In this document: positions 1 to 7,447 of the stretch, one piece after another | Layout: each line of letters begins with the position of its first letter | How positions within the stretch are numbered: position 1 is the stretch's first letter | NCBI GenBank assembly: GCA_021775805.1 | Contig: JAJFHD010000138.1 | Coordinates: 44,847 to 108,846 of the forward strand | Direction: 5' to 3' | From: Alphaproteobacteria bacterium | GTDB lineage: Bacteria; Pseudomonadota; Alphaproteobacteria; Rhizobiales; JAJFHC01 | DNA length: 64,000 nt | Notes under the pieces: generated by a model | What the model was told of the DNA's origin: nothing | The model's database searches: none | Seen by the model: only the letters and a program-made list of their open reading frames with translations | Position numbers and translations under genes: made by a program

Positions 1-89
1 TACTGCCGTCCCTGATCGTCGTCCTCGTGCTTGACATTTTTTAAGGGCATCGTGCAGCCGTGAAGTCTGTCGACGAGTATAATCAAACG

Positions 90-115
90 AAAAACGCATT
101 AGACCGCATTGGTCT
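90..115 (-). terminator. possible weak intrinsic terminator after the alpha/beta hydrolase gene
   Basis: Read on the minus strand, AGACC and GGTCT (101-105 and 111-115) form a 5-bp stem with a 5-base loop. Five T residues follow (A run at 90-94 on the plus strand) after a 6-base gap. It lies just downstream of the hydrolase stop codon. The stem is short and not directly joined to the T run, so this is tentative. The rest of 1-124 shows nothing I can assign. Confidence 0.35.
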
Positions 116-124
116 GGCGCCAGC

Positions 125-1129
125 TCAGAAACTGGCGGTATCGGATTGGTTCTTCGACCTTGCCCTCCGCAGGCTCTTGCTCATTGCCAAGGCTTCTATT
201 TCCGCGATGACCAGGTCAGGCTCCACATAGTGCGGCATGTGGCCAACACCATCCAATATGATCACACGGGCACCGGGCACCTGCCGTTCAAGGGCCCTGG
301 AATGAATGTCCGAAGACACGATCGTATCAAGCGAGCCGGAAATCACGGTCAGCGGTACGGTCATTTCGCCGTAGCGCGTAGACTGTTTCGACACGAAGTC
401 AAACAGGTTTGAAACATCAACAGCGTTGGCCCGGAACGATTGCGGTCGCAGTATCAGGTCGACGCCGGCTTCTTTTGCGTAGCCCTCGGGCGGCTCCTGA
501 GGATGGAACACACTCTTCACCGCCCTTTGCAGCTGCAGTTCCGCCAGCGGCAACATCACTGTGGCCGAAAACACGGCGCCTACAAACGGAGCGCTTGTCA
601 GTGAATAGTACCAGGCAATGCCGCCTGGCCAAGGATGGCTCACAGGCGCCAGTGCAACGATGCCCTTGAGGTTCCCGGGATTGTTCAGTCCATAGGCCAG
701 CACCAGTGCTCCGGCCCAGGAATGACCTACCAGAACATGCGCGCCGACACCTATCTTCGCCACAGCCTTGTGCACCAGCTCAGCCTGCTGGCCTGGCGAC
801 CCATGGGCATATCCCGTGTGCCGGCCGCTCCAGCCAAAACCCGGCCGATCAAGAATAATCACTCTGAACCGGTCCGTCAGATGGTCTGAAAAGGCATGAC
901 GCAGGTCCCTGAGATTGCTGCTGGCGCCATGGACGATAACGATAGCCGGCAACGCCCCGGAGCGGGGACCGCTGTCGATATAATGCAGTTTGATGCCGTC
1001 AACCTCGACAAATGCTCCCTGAGCGGGAAACTCCTCGTTTATGGACTGTGTCCTGATCGACGTGTAAATCGCACTTGCGGCCGCAATAACGACAATCACG
1101 CCAATGCCGACCAGAAAGTTATGAAACAT
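125..1129 (-). CDS. membrane-anchored alpha/beta-fold hydrolase
   Basis: 334 aa. A hydrophobic segment at about residues 5-21 should act as an N-terminal membrane anchor, leaving the catalytic domain probably in the periplasm. The alpha/beta hydrolase signature is complete: an oxyanion HG motif near residues 67-68, the nucleophile elbow GHSWAG with Ser137, an acid in GSLD (Asp268) and His297 in GVGHMPH. The substrate cannot be told from sequence; esters, epoxides or haloalkanes are all handled by this fold, though the Ser nucleophile disfavours epoxide and haloalkane hydrolases, which use Asp. It stands alone, convergent with nothing on its left in the window, and 248 bp from the next gene. 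Confidence 0.85.
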   Translation of the reverse strand: MFHNFLVGIGVIVVIAAASAIYTSIRTQSINEEFPAQGAFVEVDGIKLHYIDSGPRSGALPAIVIVHGASSNLRDLRHAFSDHLTDRFRVIILDRPGFGWSGRHTGYAHGSPGQQAELVHKAVAKIGVGAHVLVGHSWAGALVLAYGLNNPGNLKGIVALAPVSHPWPGGIAWYYSLTSAPFVGAVFSATVMLPLAELQLQRAVKSVFHPQEPPEGYAKEAGVDLILRPQSFRANAVDVSNLFDFVSKQSTRYGEMTVPLTVISGSLDTIVSSDIHSRALERQVPGARVIILDGVGHMPHYVEPDLVIAEIEALAMSKSLRRARSKNQSDTASF

Positions 1130-1377
1130 GAGCGCGATGGAAATTTGATGTCATGACGGCTCCAAGGTGTGCTCTCACTCGTGCCACGGAAATTGAGTCG
1201 TCCGGACACCTGACGACGGGTCAAGTCTTCAGCTATCCGAGCGCCTTCTAGACAAATAACTCTGAGAACCGCCGAGTCAAGACGTCAGACCACTCCCGGG
1301 AGTTAACCCTCAAAGGTTGGCAAATCGGTGACCCCACCACAACGGATTCGGGAAAGCTGAGCAACCGCGCTCTATTG

Positions 1378-2043
1378 TCAGATGCCGCGCCCCTCGACCG
1401 TTTCGCTCAGCTCTTTTACAGCTTCAATCGCGTCCTTCAGAAACGGGTGGTGTTTGAGGGCTTCCCGGAAGGCAGACAGCGCACCGCGATCATTGCCCAT
1501 TTCGCGCATGATGACCCCCAGCCCGCTCAGGGCCCCGAAATGCCGCGGTTCAAGTTCGAGCACCCTTTTGATGTTCAAAATCGATTCGTTGAACTGGTCG
1601 CTGAGATACAGCATCGTCGCCCGCCGGTTCCATCCTTCAACGTAATCCGGTGCTATCTCGACCACTGCATCCAGAATCTCCAGGGCATAGTCGGGTTTCT
1701 TCTCATGGGCTGCCTTGTTGACCTGCTGCATCAGAAGGTCGACAGTCGGGCTGCCTGAACGGGTCCATGCCTTCCACACAGCTTTTTCAAGGATCTCGGC
1801 ACTGCGTTCATCGTCGGTGCTGGACAGCCGGCTCAGCAGCGACGTCACAAGTTTCTGGTGCTCCCGCTTAAGGGTCGCGGCATCCGGCTTCTTACGCGTC
1901 GGATTCTTCGCGAGTGGCGCACCCTTGGGATCACGATCGTCCGGCAGGACGACACCGGGGCGCTCTTCCTCAGCCAACACCGTGCCCGGGGCAAAGCCAA
2001 ACACAAGGGCTGCCGCGACAAGGGAAAGGATCGTACGAGTCAT
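1378..2043 (-). CDS. secreted tetratricopeptide-repeat (TPR) protein
   Basis: 221 aa from the ATG at 2043. That start gives a clean signal peptide (TRTILSLVAAALVFGF, then a GTVLA-EE cleavage region), whereas an upstream Met at 2094 would put 17 extra residues before it. The mature N-terminus is charged and Pro/Lys-rich. The C-terminal half carries about three TPR units (residues roughly 120-215, including YVEGWNRRATMLYLSDQF and HFGALSGLGVIMREMG), suggesting a periplasmic protein-protein scaffold. No catalytic motif is seen. The ribosome-binding site is weak for either start. Confidence 0.75.
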   Translation of the reverse strand: MTRTILSLVAAALVFGFAPGTVLAEEERPGVVLPDDRDPKGAPLAKNPTRKKPDAATLKREHQKLVTSLLSRLSSTDDERSAEILEKAVWKAWTRSGSPTVDLLMQQVNKAAHEKKPDYALEILDAVVEIAPDYVEGWNRRATMLYLSDQFNESILNIKRVLELEPRHFGALSGLGVIMREMGNDRGALSAFREALKHHPFLKDAIEAVKELSETVEGRGI

Positions 2044-2100
2044 GCACAGATCATATGACGGACCAGGCCTCGTCGTCAAAACCCTAGTGATCAACTAAAC

Positions 2101-2132
2101 GGGAAAAGCCGTCCCGGCAGACCGGCACGGCT
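2101..2132 (-). terminator. intrinsic terminator downstream of rpmJ
   Basis: On the minus strand the sequence folds as AGCCGT-g-CCGG-tctg-CCGG-g-ACGGCT followed directly by TTTT. This is a 10-bp stem interrupted by one internal mismatch. It sits 38 bp after the rpmJ stop and before the TPR gene on the same strand, so it probably separates the two transcripts. Confidence 0.65.
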
Positions 2133-2169
2133 CCATTCAACGAACCGGAATCCCGGTCCGCACCTGGCA

Positions 2170-2295
2170 TCAACCCTGGCGGGCTTTGAAACGCCGGTTG
2201 GTCTTATTGATCACGTAAAGCCGCCCGCGCCGGCGTACAACGCGATTGTCGCGGTGTCTTGCCCGCAGCGACTTTATCGAATTTCGGATCTTCAT
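2170..2295 (-). CDS. rpmJ: 50S ribosomal protein L36 (bL36)
   Basis: 41 aa beginning MKIRNSIKSLRARHRDNRVV and ending NKTNRRFKARQG. This is the cysteine-free, slightly long form of bL36 that is common in alphaproteobacteria and lacks the CCHC zinc site of the canonical 37-residue protein. An upstream in-frame Met would add 23 unrelated residues, so the internal Met at 2295 is chosen. L36 is a small basic component of the large ribosomal subunit. The gene is monocistronic here, as often outside the spc operon, and is followed by a hairpin terminator. Confidence 0.95.
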   Translation of the reverse strand: MKIRNSIKSLRARHRDNRVVRRRGRLYVINKTNRRFKARQG

Positions 2296-2473
2296 CTCTA
2301 TGAACCTCTTGTGCACGGCGCCAAGTAATGCCATGCCTGAACTCGGCGCGGAAAATAGGCCCAAGCCCCTCCCATGTCAACCGCCGCAACTGCCAAATTA
2401 CGTGTTCGCGGGCAAAAATCGGACCAATCTGAAACCTGCCCTGATCCCGTCCTCTGATGAGACCCTGCCGATC

Positions 2474-2692
2474 ATGTCACTGGATCTGATTATCACCATA
2501 GCCGCCATCTTGTTGTGCCTGTGCATTACCGTATCGATGATTGTCCTGGAAAAACGGCCAGCACCGGTTGGCAACCCCCGCATGATCCCGACAACGCTGA
2601 TCCTGTTTGTCTCGATCCTGGTGATGGTAATCGCCCTTGCCCACCTTGTGACACTCCTGACCGGGACGCCGCATGTGGGCCGCTTCGGCTGA
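2474..2692 (+). CDS. small two-helix membrane protein of unknown function
   Basis: 72 aa starting MSLDLIITIAAILLCLCI. Two hydrophobic stretches (about residues 4-24 and 40-62) are separated by a short basic/Pro-rich loop (EKRPAPVGNPRMIP), so it is probably an alpha-helical hairpin in the inner membrane. An earlier start in the same frame would add a non-hydrophobic leader overlapping the rpmJ region, so the internal ATG is preferred. I do not recognise a family; similar small membrane proteins are often left as hypothetical. It is followed 95 bp later by a receiver-domain gene on the same strand. Confidence 0.6.
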   Translation: MSLDLIITIAAILLCLCITVSMIVLEKRPAPVGNPRMIPTTLILFVSILVMVIALAHLVTLLTGTPHVGRFG

Positions 2693-2787
2693 CAATGACC
2701 GGCAATTTGTCGTTACGGTTAACAAAATATCAAGGCGTGGACTGCTAGGGTCCGACCCTGTCCAAATCAACGGTTGAGCTTGAGCCC

Positions 2788-3312
2788 ATGGCGAAAACCT
2801 ACGACCTGTCGCATCTGTCATTTCTGATCGTCGACGACAATCACCACATGTTGTCGATTATCAAGACGCTGTTGCGCGGATTCGGCGCCAAGACAATTCA
2901 CGACGCCACCGATGCGATTCAGGCCTTCGAAGTGTTCAGGGCTTCGATGATCGACATCATCATACTCGACTACTACATGGATTCCTTCGATGGCATCGAG
3001 TTCACCCGAATGGTGCGCACCGCCGACGACAGTTCCAACAAGTTCGTTCCGATAATCATGGTCACGGCGTTTACCGAGCGGGCCCGTGTCGAAAAGGCCC
3101 GCGACGTCGGCATCACGGAATTGCTGGTCAAACCGGTATCGGCCATGGGGCTCTACCGTCGGATCATCGAAGTGATCGAGCACCCCCGTCCCTTCGTCAA
3201 GTCGGGGTCGTATTTCGGCCCCTGCCGCAGGCGCCAGAACGATGCGGTCTACGAGGGCCCGGAGCGCCGGAAGGACCGGCAGGACCGGCAGGAACAAGCC
3301 GGTGCGGCCTGA
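2788..3312 (+). CDS. stand-alone response regulator (CheY-like receiver) with basic C-terminal tail
   Basis: 174 aa. Residues 10-130 form a receiver domain: acidic pair Asp16/Asp17, phospho-acceptor Asp61 in IIILDYYMD, Thr93 in MVTAFT and Lys115 in LVKPVS. The remaining 45 residues are not a DNA-binding domain. They contain the pattern FGPCRRR followed by EGPERRKDRQDRQ, which is very basic. Similar GPxRR tails occur on alphaproteobacterial single-domain regulators, but their role is not known to me. Output is therefore likely by protein contact rather than DNA binding. No kinase is adjacent. Confidence 0.88.
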   Translation: MAKTYDLSHLSFLIVDDNHHMLSIIKTLLRGFGAKTIHDATDAIQAFEVFRASMIDIIILDYYMDSFDGIEFTRMVRTADDSSNKFVPIIMVTAFTERARVEKARDVGITELLVKPVSAMGLYRRIIEVIEHPRPFVKSGSYFGPCRRRQNDAVYEGPERRKDRQDRQEQAGAA

Positions 3313-3339
3313 ATCAAATGCGGACGGCTTCTATGGGCA

Positions 3340-4002
3340 TCACCCCACAAGCACCGCTCCGATGGCCATTGTGACCGCGGCCTGAACCGGATCGATTACC
3401 GGTATTCCCAACGCCCGTTCAAGGGCGATACGGTGCGCCGCCATGCCGGCGCATCCCAGGACGATCACATCAGCCCCATCAAGGTCCTTCAGATCCCGGC
3501 CAACGGCACACAGTCTGGCAAACGTGCCCTCGCCTTGCGCGCTCTCGGCGACAGTCAGATTCACGGCACGCTCCCCTGCCAGACGGTCGATTACGCCCAT
3601 CTGCCGCAGCGCGCGCATGTGACGTCTGATCGACGCATCCTTGATCGCGATGACGCCGACGCGGTCGCCTCGTGTAAGGGCCGTCAGGACACCGCATTCC
3701 TGAATGCCGAAAACAGGCTTGTCGGTTACCTCCCGGCAGACCTGGAGGCCGGGATCCGAATAACACGCGATCACGAAAGCCGCCGTCAGGTTGTCGTCGC
3801 GGACCAGGTCCCTCAGAGGCAGGGTGACGCTCTCAATGTCGCATTGGCTTTCGATCCCGAACGGCCCCTCCTCCAGAGTCCGGCAGATGATTTCCGGTCC
3901 CGAACTCAACAACAACGGCTGCAGGGCCTTTGCCATTCCGTCGGTGACGGCCTGGTTTGAGTTTGGATTGATGACAAGAATGCTCGGTCGACCTGCTGCC
4001 AT
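3340..4002 (-). CDS. Asp/Glu/hydantoin racemase family protein
   Basis: 220 aa. The N-terminus (ILVINPNSN) and the two catalytic cysteine motifs, Cys80 in ACYSDPG and Cys184 in GCAGM, are those of the Asp/Glu/hydantoin racemase superfamily, in which paired cysteines abstract and return a proton. The SD GAGGAT lies 6 bp before the ATG. It is the last gene of a minus-strand run that includes a hydantoinase and an N-carbamoyl-D-amino-acid hydrolase, so racemisation of 5-substituted hydantoins is the natural inference. Allantoin racemase or a maleate-isomerase-like enzyme are alternatives within the superfamily. Confidence 0.85.
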   Translation of the reverse strand: MAAGRPSILVINPNSNQAVTDGMAKALQPLLLSSGPEIICRTLEEGPFGIESQCDIESVTLPLRDLVRDDNLTAAFVIACYSDPGLQVCREVTDKPVFGIQECGVLTALTRGDRVGVIAIKDASIRRHMRALRQMGVIDRLAGERAVNLTVAESAQGEGTFARLCAVGRDLKDLDGADVIVLGCAGMAAHRIALERALGIPVIDPVQAAVTMAIGAVLVG

Positions 4003-4014
4003 AATTATCCTCGA

Positions 4015-5478
4015 TTAGACGAGATCTGCGCCAAACGCGCGGTAGGCCGACAATGGCGCGGCATCGCCGAAGCTTTGATCGCGTGGCGGCTCAGGGACAC
4101 GGTCAAGAAACTCACCCGAGCCTCTGTCGACCTGAAGCGTCTCGTCCTCGACAACGACCCGGCCGCGGTTGATCACGATCCTGGGCCATCCTGTGACCGT
4201 CATGCCTTCATAGGGTGTGTAGTCCATATTGTCGTGCAGCATGTCCTGGGTGATCGTGCGTTCCCACGCCGGGTCCCAGATGGCCAGGTCCGCGTCGCTG
4301 CCGATTGCGATCGTCCCCTTGCGCGGGTGCAATCCGTAGATCTTTGCCGCATTGGTGGATGTCAGGGCCACGAACGCGTTAAGTGTCAGGCGCCCCTTTC
4401 CGACCCCTTCCGAAAACAGCAACGGCATGCGGGTTTCCAGTCCGGGAACGCCATTGGCGATTTTTTTGAATGTCGGATGGGGACCGGCGGCAAATTTGCC
4501 CGTCTCGTCATACCGGTAAGGCGCGTGATCGGAGGAAAACACCTGGAAGGTGCCGTTTGTCAGCCCAAGCCAAATGGCGTCCTGGCCGGCCTTGTCGCGC
4601 GGTGGCGGCGAACAGCAGAACTTGGCGCCTTCCATGCCCTCCCGGTCCAGATCCTCGAGCGTCAGGAAGAGATATTGCGGGCAGGTCTCGCCATAGATCG
4701 GCAAGCCGCGGTTGCGCGCGTCCCGAATGGCCTGGGCGGCTTCCGGCGCCGACACATGCACGATCAGGAGCGGTGCGTCGACCAGGCGTGCCAGATCGAT
4801 CGCGCGCCGCGATGCTTCGCTCTCGGCAAGCGGCGAATGCGCAATACCATGGAACTTGGGCTCCGTATGCCCCCGCGTCAGCAACCTCTCCGCAATCCAG
4901 GAGATTACGTCGTCGTTTTCGGCGTGCACCATGGTCATGGCCCCATGGCGCCGTGCCAGAGACAACACGTCGAGCATCTGCCGGTCGCTGATCTTCAGCA
5001 TCTCGTATGTCATGTAGACCTTGAACGACGTGTACCCTTCCATGATCAGGGCGGGCAGTTCCTGGCCCATGACGTTTTCCGAAGGGTCGGAGACAATGAG
5101 GTGAAAAGCGTAATCGATGACGGCTTTGGGGCCGGCACGCTCATGGGCGGTTCTGACCACTTCCCTCAGGCTCTGGCCCTTGTGCTGGGCGGCAAAAGGC
5201 AGGAACGTTGTGTTACCGCCGAATGCCGCCGACACGCTGCCCGAATAAAAATCATCGGCCGTCATGATCCTGGTCGAGGATTCCTGTTCAATATGACAAT
5301 GCGCATCGATTCCGCCTGGCAGGACCAGCAGATCGCGGGCGTCGATTTCCCGCTCGCCCTCGCCCAGATCGAGACCGAGCGCTGCGACCTGCCCATTCTT
5401 GACGGCAATGTCGGCACGAAATGTATCCGATGCGGTTGCCACCGTGCCACCGCGGATCACCAGGTCGAATGGGCTCAT
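4015..5478 (-). CDS. hydA: dihydropyrimidinase / D-hydantoinase
   Basis: 487 aa, the usual family length. The cyclic amidohydrolase metal centre is intact: His60 and His62 in DAHCHIEQE, Lys153 in SFKVYMTYE (the lysine that becomes carboxylated), His185 in MVHAEN, His241 in IVHVSAP and Asp317 in SSDHAPY. The enzyme opens dihydropyrimidine or 5-monosubstituted hydantoin rings to N-carbamoyl amino acids in the cytoplasm. It lies 12 bp upstream of the racemase gene and 18 bp downstream of the DapA-like gene. With the carbamoylase it makes a two-step hydrolysis route. The natural substrate, a pyrimidine or a hydantoin, is not decided by sequence. Confidence 0.93.
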   Translation of the reverse strand: MSPFDLVIRGGTVATASDTFRADIAVKNGQVAALGLDLGEGEREIDARDLLVLPGGIDAHCHIEQESSTRIMTADDFYSGSVSAAFGGNTTFLPFAAQHKGQSLREVVRTAHERAGPKAVIDYAFHLIVSDPSENVMGQELPALIMEGYTSFKVYMTYEMLKISDRQMLDVLSLARRHGAMTMVHAENDDVISWIAERLLTRGHTEPKFHGIAHSPLAESEASRRAIDLARLVDAPLLIVHVSAPEAAQAIRDARNRGLPIYGETCPQYLFLTLEDLDREGMEGAKFCCSPPPRDKAGQDAIWLGLTNGTFQVFSSDHAPYRYDETGKFAAGPHPTFKKIANGVPGLETRMPLLFSEGVGKGRLTLNAFVALTSTNAAKIYGLHPRKGTIAIGSDADLAIWDPAWERTITQDMLHDNMDYTPYEGMTVTGWPRIVINRGRVVVEDETLQVDRGSGEFLDRVPEPPRDQSFGDAAPLSAYRAFGADLV

Positions 5479-5496
5479 TTTGCTTGCTAACTCCTG

Positions 5497-6447
5497 TCAA
5501 TCCGGCTGCTGTCCGCCGATTTCCGCCAAACGAGTCCCCACACGGCTGATCAAGTCTGTCAACTCGTCATGGTCGATCGAAGTCAGCTTGGGACCCGGCA
5601 CCCGGGTTGCCGCCGACGCAATCACGCCGCGCCGGCGCAGAATCTCCTTGCGCACCGCCAGTCCGAAACCCGGTTGTTGCTCGTAACGCACCAGCGGCAG
5701 GTAGACATCGAAGAGATCCTGGGCCCGGGCCCCGTCTCCGGCAGCATACCCGGCGACAACCTCAACCAGCATTTCCGGATAGGCAAACCCGGTCATGGCG
5801 CCATCCGCCCCGCGCGCCAGCTCCTGGGGCAGATAGAGCCCGCCGTTGCCGACCAGGACCGATATCCGCCGAAGGCCGTCGGTGGCGGCGTGCGCCCGCA
5901 ACTGACTCAGCTTGCCCAGTCCGGGGCAGTCTTCGTGTTTGAACATGACAAGCTGCTCGAAGTCCCGCACCAGCCGATTGAAACACGGCACCGAAATGGA
6001 AACCCCTGTACTCTGAGGATAGTCCTGGTAGCAAACCGGGACATCCGGTCCCAACGCTTCGAACACCTGGCTGAAATAGCCCGTGACACGGTCTTCGGTG
6101 CTCAAGCCGGGGATCGGCGCAATCATGACTCCGGCAGCCCCTGCCGCCATGCTCGCATGGGCCAGGTGAACCAGATTACCGACACCGGCATTCGATACCC
6201 CCGTCACCACCGGAATCCGGCCGTCCACCCGTTTGAGGATGTGGGTCATGAAAGTCATGGCTTCCTCAGCGGAGAGTTTTGGCGCTTCTCCCATCATGCC
6301 GAGGATGGTCATGCCCGAAACGCCTTTTTCGATGTAGAACTCCACCAGCCGGTCGGCGCTGTCGTAGTCGATCGAACCGTCGTCATCGAACGGTGTCGCT
6401 GAAATGATGTAGACACCGTCAGCCTGTTCGTTCAGCCGGTGAGACAA
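5497..6447 (-). CDS. dihydrodipicolinate synthase family (DapA-like) lyase/aldolase
   Basis: 316 aa. It has the TIM-barrel class I aldolase pattern: GMTILGMMGE for the GxxGE region, Tyr140 in CYQDYP and the Schiff-base Lys170 in VMFKHEDCP. The start is a TTG at 6447: the SD AAGGAG sits about 9 bp upstream of it, while the nearby ATG at 6452 is out of frame and too close. Because it is embedded between hydantoinase and carbamoylase genes, it is unlikely to serve lysine synthesis. A 2-oxo acid or a hydantoin-pathway intermediate is a more plausible substrate. No exact function can be given. Confidence 0.85.
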   Translation of the reverse strand: MSHRLNEQADGVYIISATPFDDDGSIDYDSADRLVEFYIEKGVSGMTILGMMGEAPKLSAEEAMTFMTHILKRVDGRIPVVTGVSNAGVGNLVHLAHASMAAGAAGVMIAPIPGLSTEDRVTGYFSQVFEALGPDVPVCYQDYPQSTGVSISVPCFNRLVRDFEQLVMFKHEDCPGLGKLSQLRAHAATDGLRRISVLVGNGGLYLPQELARGADGAMTGFAYPEMLVEVVAGYAAGDGARAQDLFDVYLPLVRYEQQPGFGLAVRKEILRRRGVIASAATRVPGPKLTSIDHDELTDLISRVGTRLAEIGGQQPD

Positions 6448-6486
6448 GTCATGATCTCCTTTTCAAGGATACTGTGTTTGCAACGG

Positions 6487-7416
6487 TCAATCGCGGGGTT
6501 CGACGACCCCGGTCTGGCCGGTGATTAATCCATAGTGTTCCGTCCGCCGGTGCCGGGCGAAATCGAATATGGTCTGCTTTCCGAAAGTGCAATCGTCAAG
6601 ATCGCAGGCATGCACAACCAGCTCGTCGGCCTCACTCACGGCCTCCGCGACCACTTTACCGTCCGGATTGACGATCATGCTGCCGCCGATCAGCGGATGC
6701 CCGTCCTCGTCGCCGGCCTTGGCGACAGCAACCACCCAGGTTGAATTCTGATAGGCGCCGGCCTGGAGCACCAGACGATGGTGAAACAGCCGGTCTTGAC
6801 TACCCTCCGCCGGCTTCTGTGAATTGACTGACGGTGTGTTGTATCCAAGCAGGATCATTTCCACACCCTGCAGCCCCATCACCCGATAGGTCTCCGGCCA
6901 CCGCCGGTCATTGCAGATGCACATGCCGAACAACCCGCCCAGGGCGCGCGTCACCGGAAACCCCAGGTCGCCGGGCAGGAAATAGCGCTTTTCAAGATGC
7001 TGGTGGCTCCGTTCGGGGTCGTACTCGTCGTGACCGGGAAGATGGACCTTGCGGTACCGGGCAACGATCTGCCCATGTTTGTCGGCAAGGACGGAGGTGT
7101 TGTAGTGGCGACCGTCTGACGTGAGTTCGGCGTAACCGAACGACATGGCAATACCAAGATCCCGTGCTTTGTCGAACAGAGGGATCGTGTCGGGACCGGG
7201 CATGGCGGTTTCGAACCATTGATCGACCTCGTCCTGGTCCTGCATGTACCAACGCGGAAAAAACGTCGTCAGCGCCAACTCCGGATAGACCACCAGATCA
7301 CAGTCCCTGCCGGACGCTTCTTCCACGAGCGCAATCATGCGGTCGACCACCGCACTCCGGCTATCGGCTTTCTGGATCGGCCCCAGTTGCGCGCCGCCTA
7401 CGACGATAGTGCGCAT
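6487..7416 (-). CDS. N-carbamoyl-D-amino acid hydrolase (nitrilase superfamily)
   Basis: 309 aa. The catalytic triad of the nitrilase superfamily is clear: Glu46 in VVYPELAL, Lys123 in RYRKVHLPG and Cys168 in MCICNDRRWPE. The CNDRRWPE context and the near-identical spacing match D-carbamoylases (E47/K127/C172-type numbering in the Agrobacterium enzyme) more closely than generic beta-ureidopropionases. It hydrolyses N-carbamoyl amino acids to amino acid, CO2 and ammonia in the cytosol. It is the first of four hydantoin-type genes and starts only 31 bp after the large cytochrome gene. Stereospecificity is inferred from motif similarity only. Confidence 0.88.
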   Translation of the reverse strand: MRTIVVGGAQLGPIQKADSRSAVVDRMIALVEEASGRDCDLVVYPELALTTFFPRWYMQDQDEVDQWFETAMPGPDTIPLFDKARDLGIAMSFGYAELTSDGRHYNTSVLADKHGQIVARYRKVHLPGHDEYDPERSHQHLEKRYFLPGDLGFPVTRALGGLFGMCICNDRRWPETYRVMGLQGVEMILLGYNTPSVNSQKPAEGSQDRLFHHRLVLQAGAYQNSTWVVAVAKAGDEDGHPLIGGSMIVNPDGKVVAEAVSEADELVVHACDLDDCTFGKQTIFDFARHRRTEHYGLITGQTGVVEPRD

Positions 7417-7447
7417 GACCCCCCGCGAGCGCCATCGATCGAACGGT

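Noticed and set aside
4075..5490. Long open frame (471 codons) on the plus strand antisense to the hydantoinase gene
   Set aside because: It is a mirror of a GC-rich coding sequence: the minus-strand protein has all catalytic residues, while the plus-strand translation is His/Arg/Cys-rich with no motif.
3340..7416. Reading the hydantoin-type genes simply as the reductive pyrimidine degradation pathway
   Set aside because: No dihydropyrimidine dehydrogenase subunits are present, the nitrilase-type enzyme matches D-carbamoylases, and a racemase gene is included; a pyrimidine substrate is not excluded, however.
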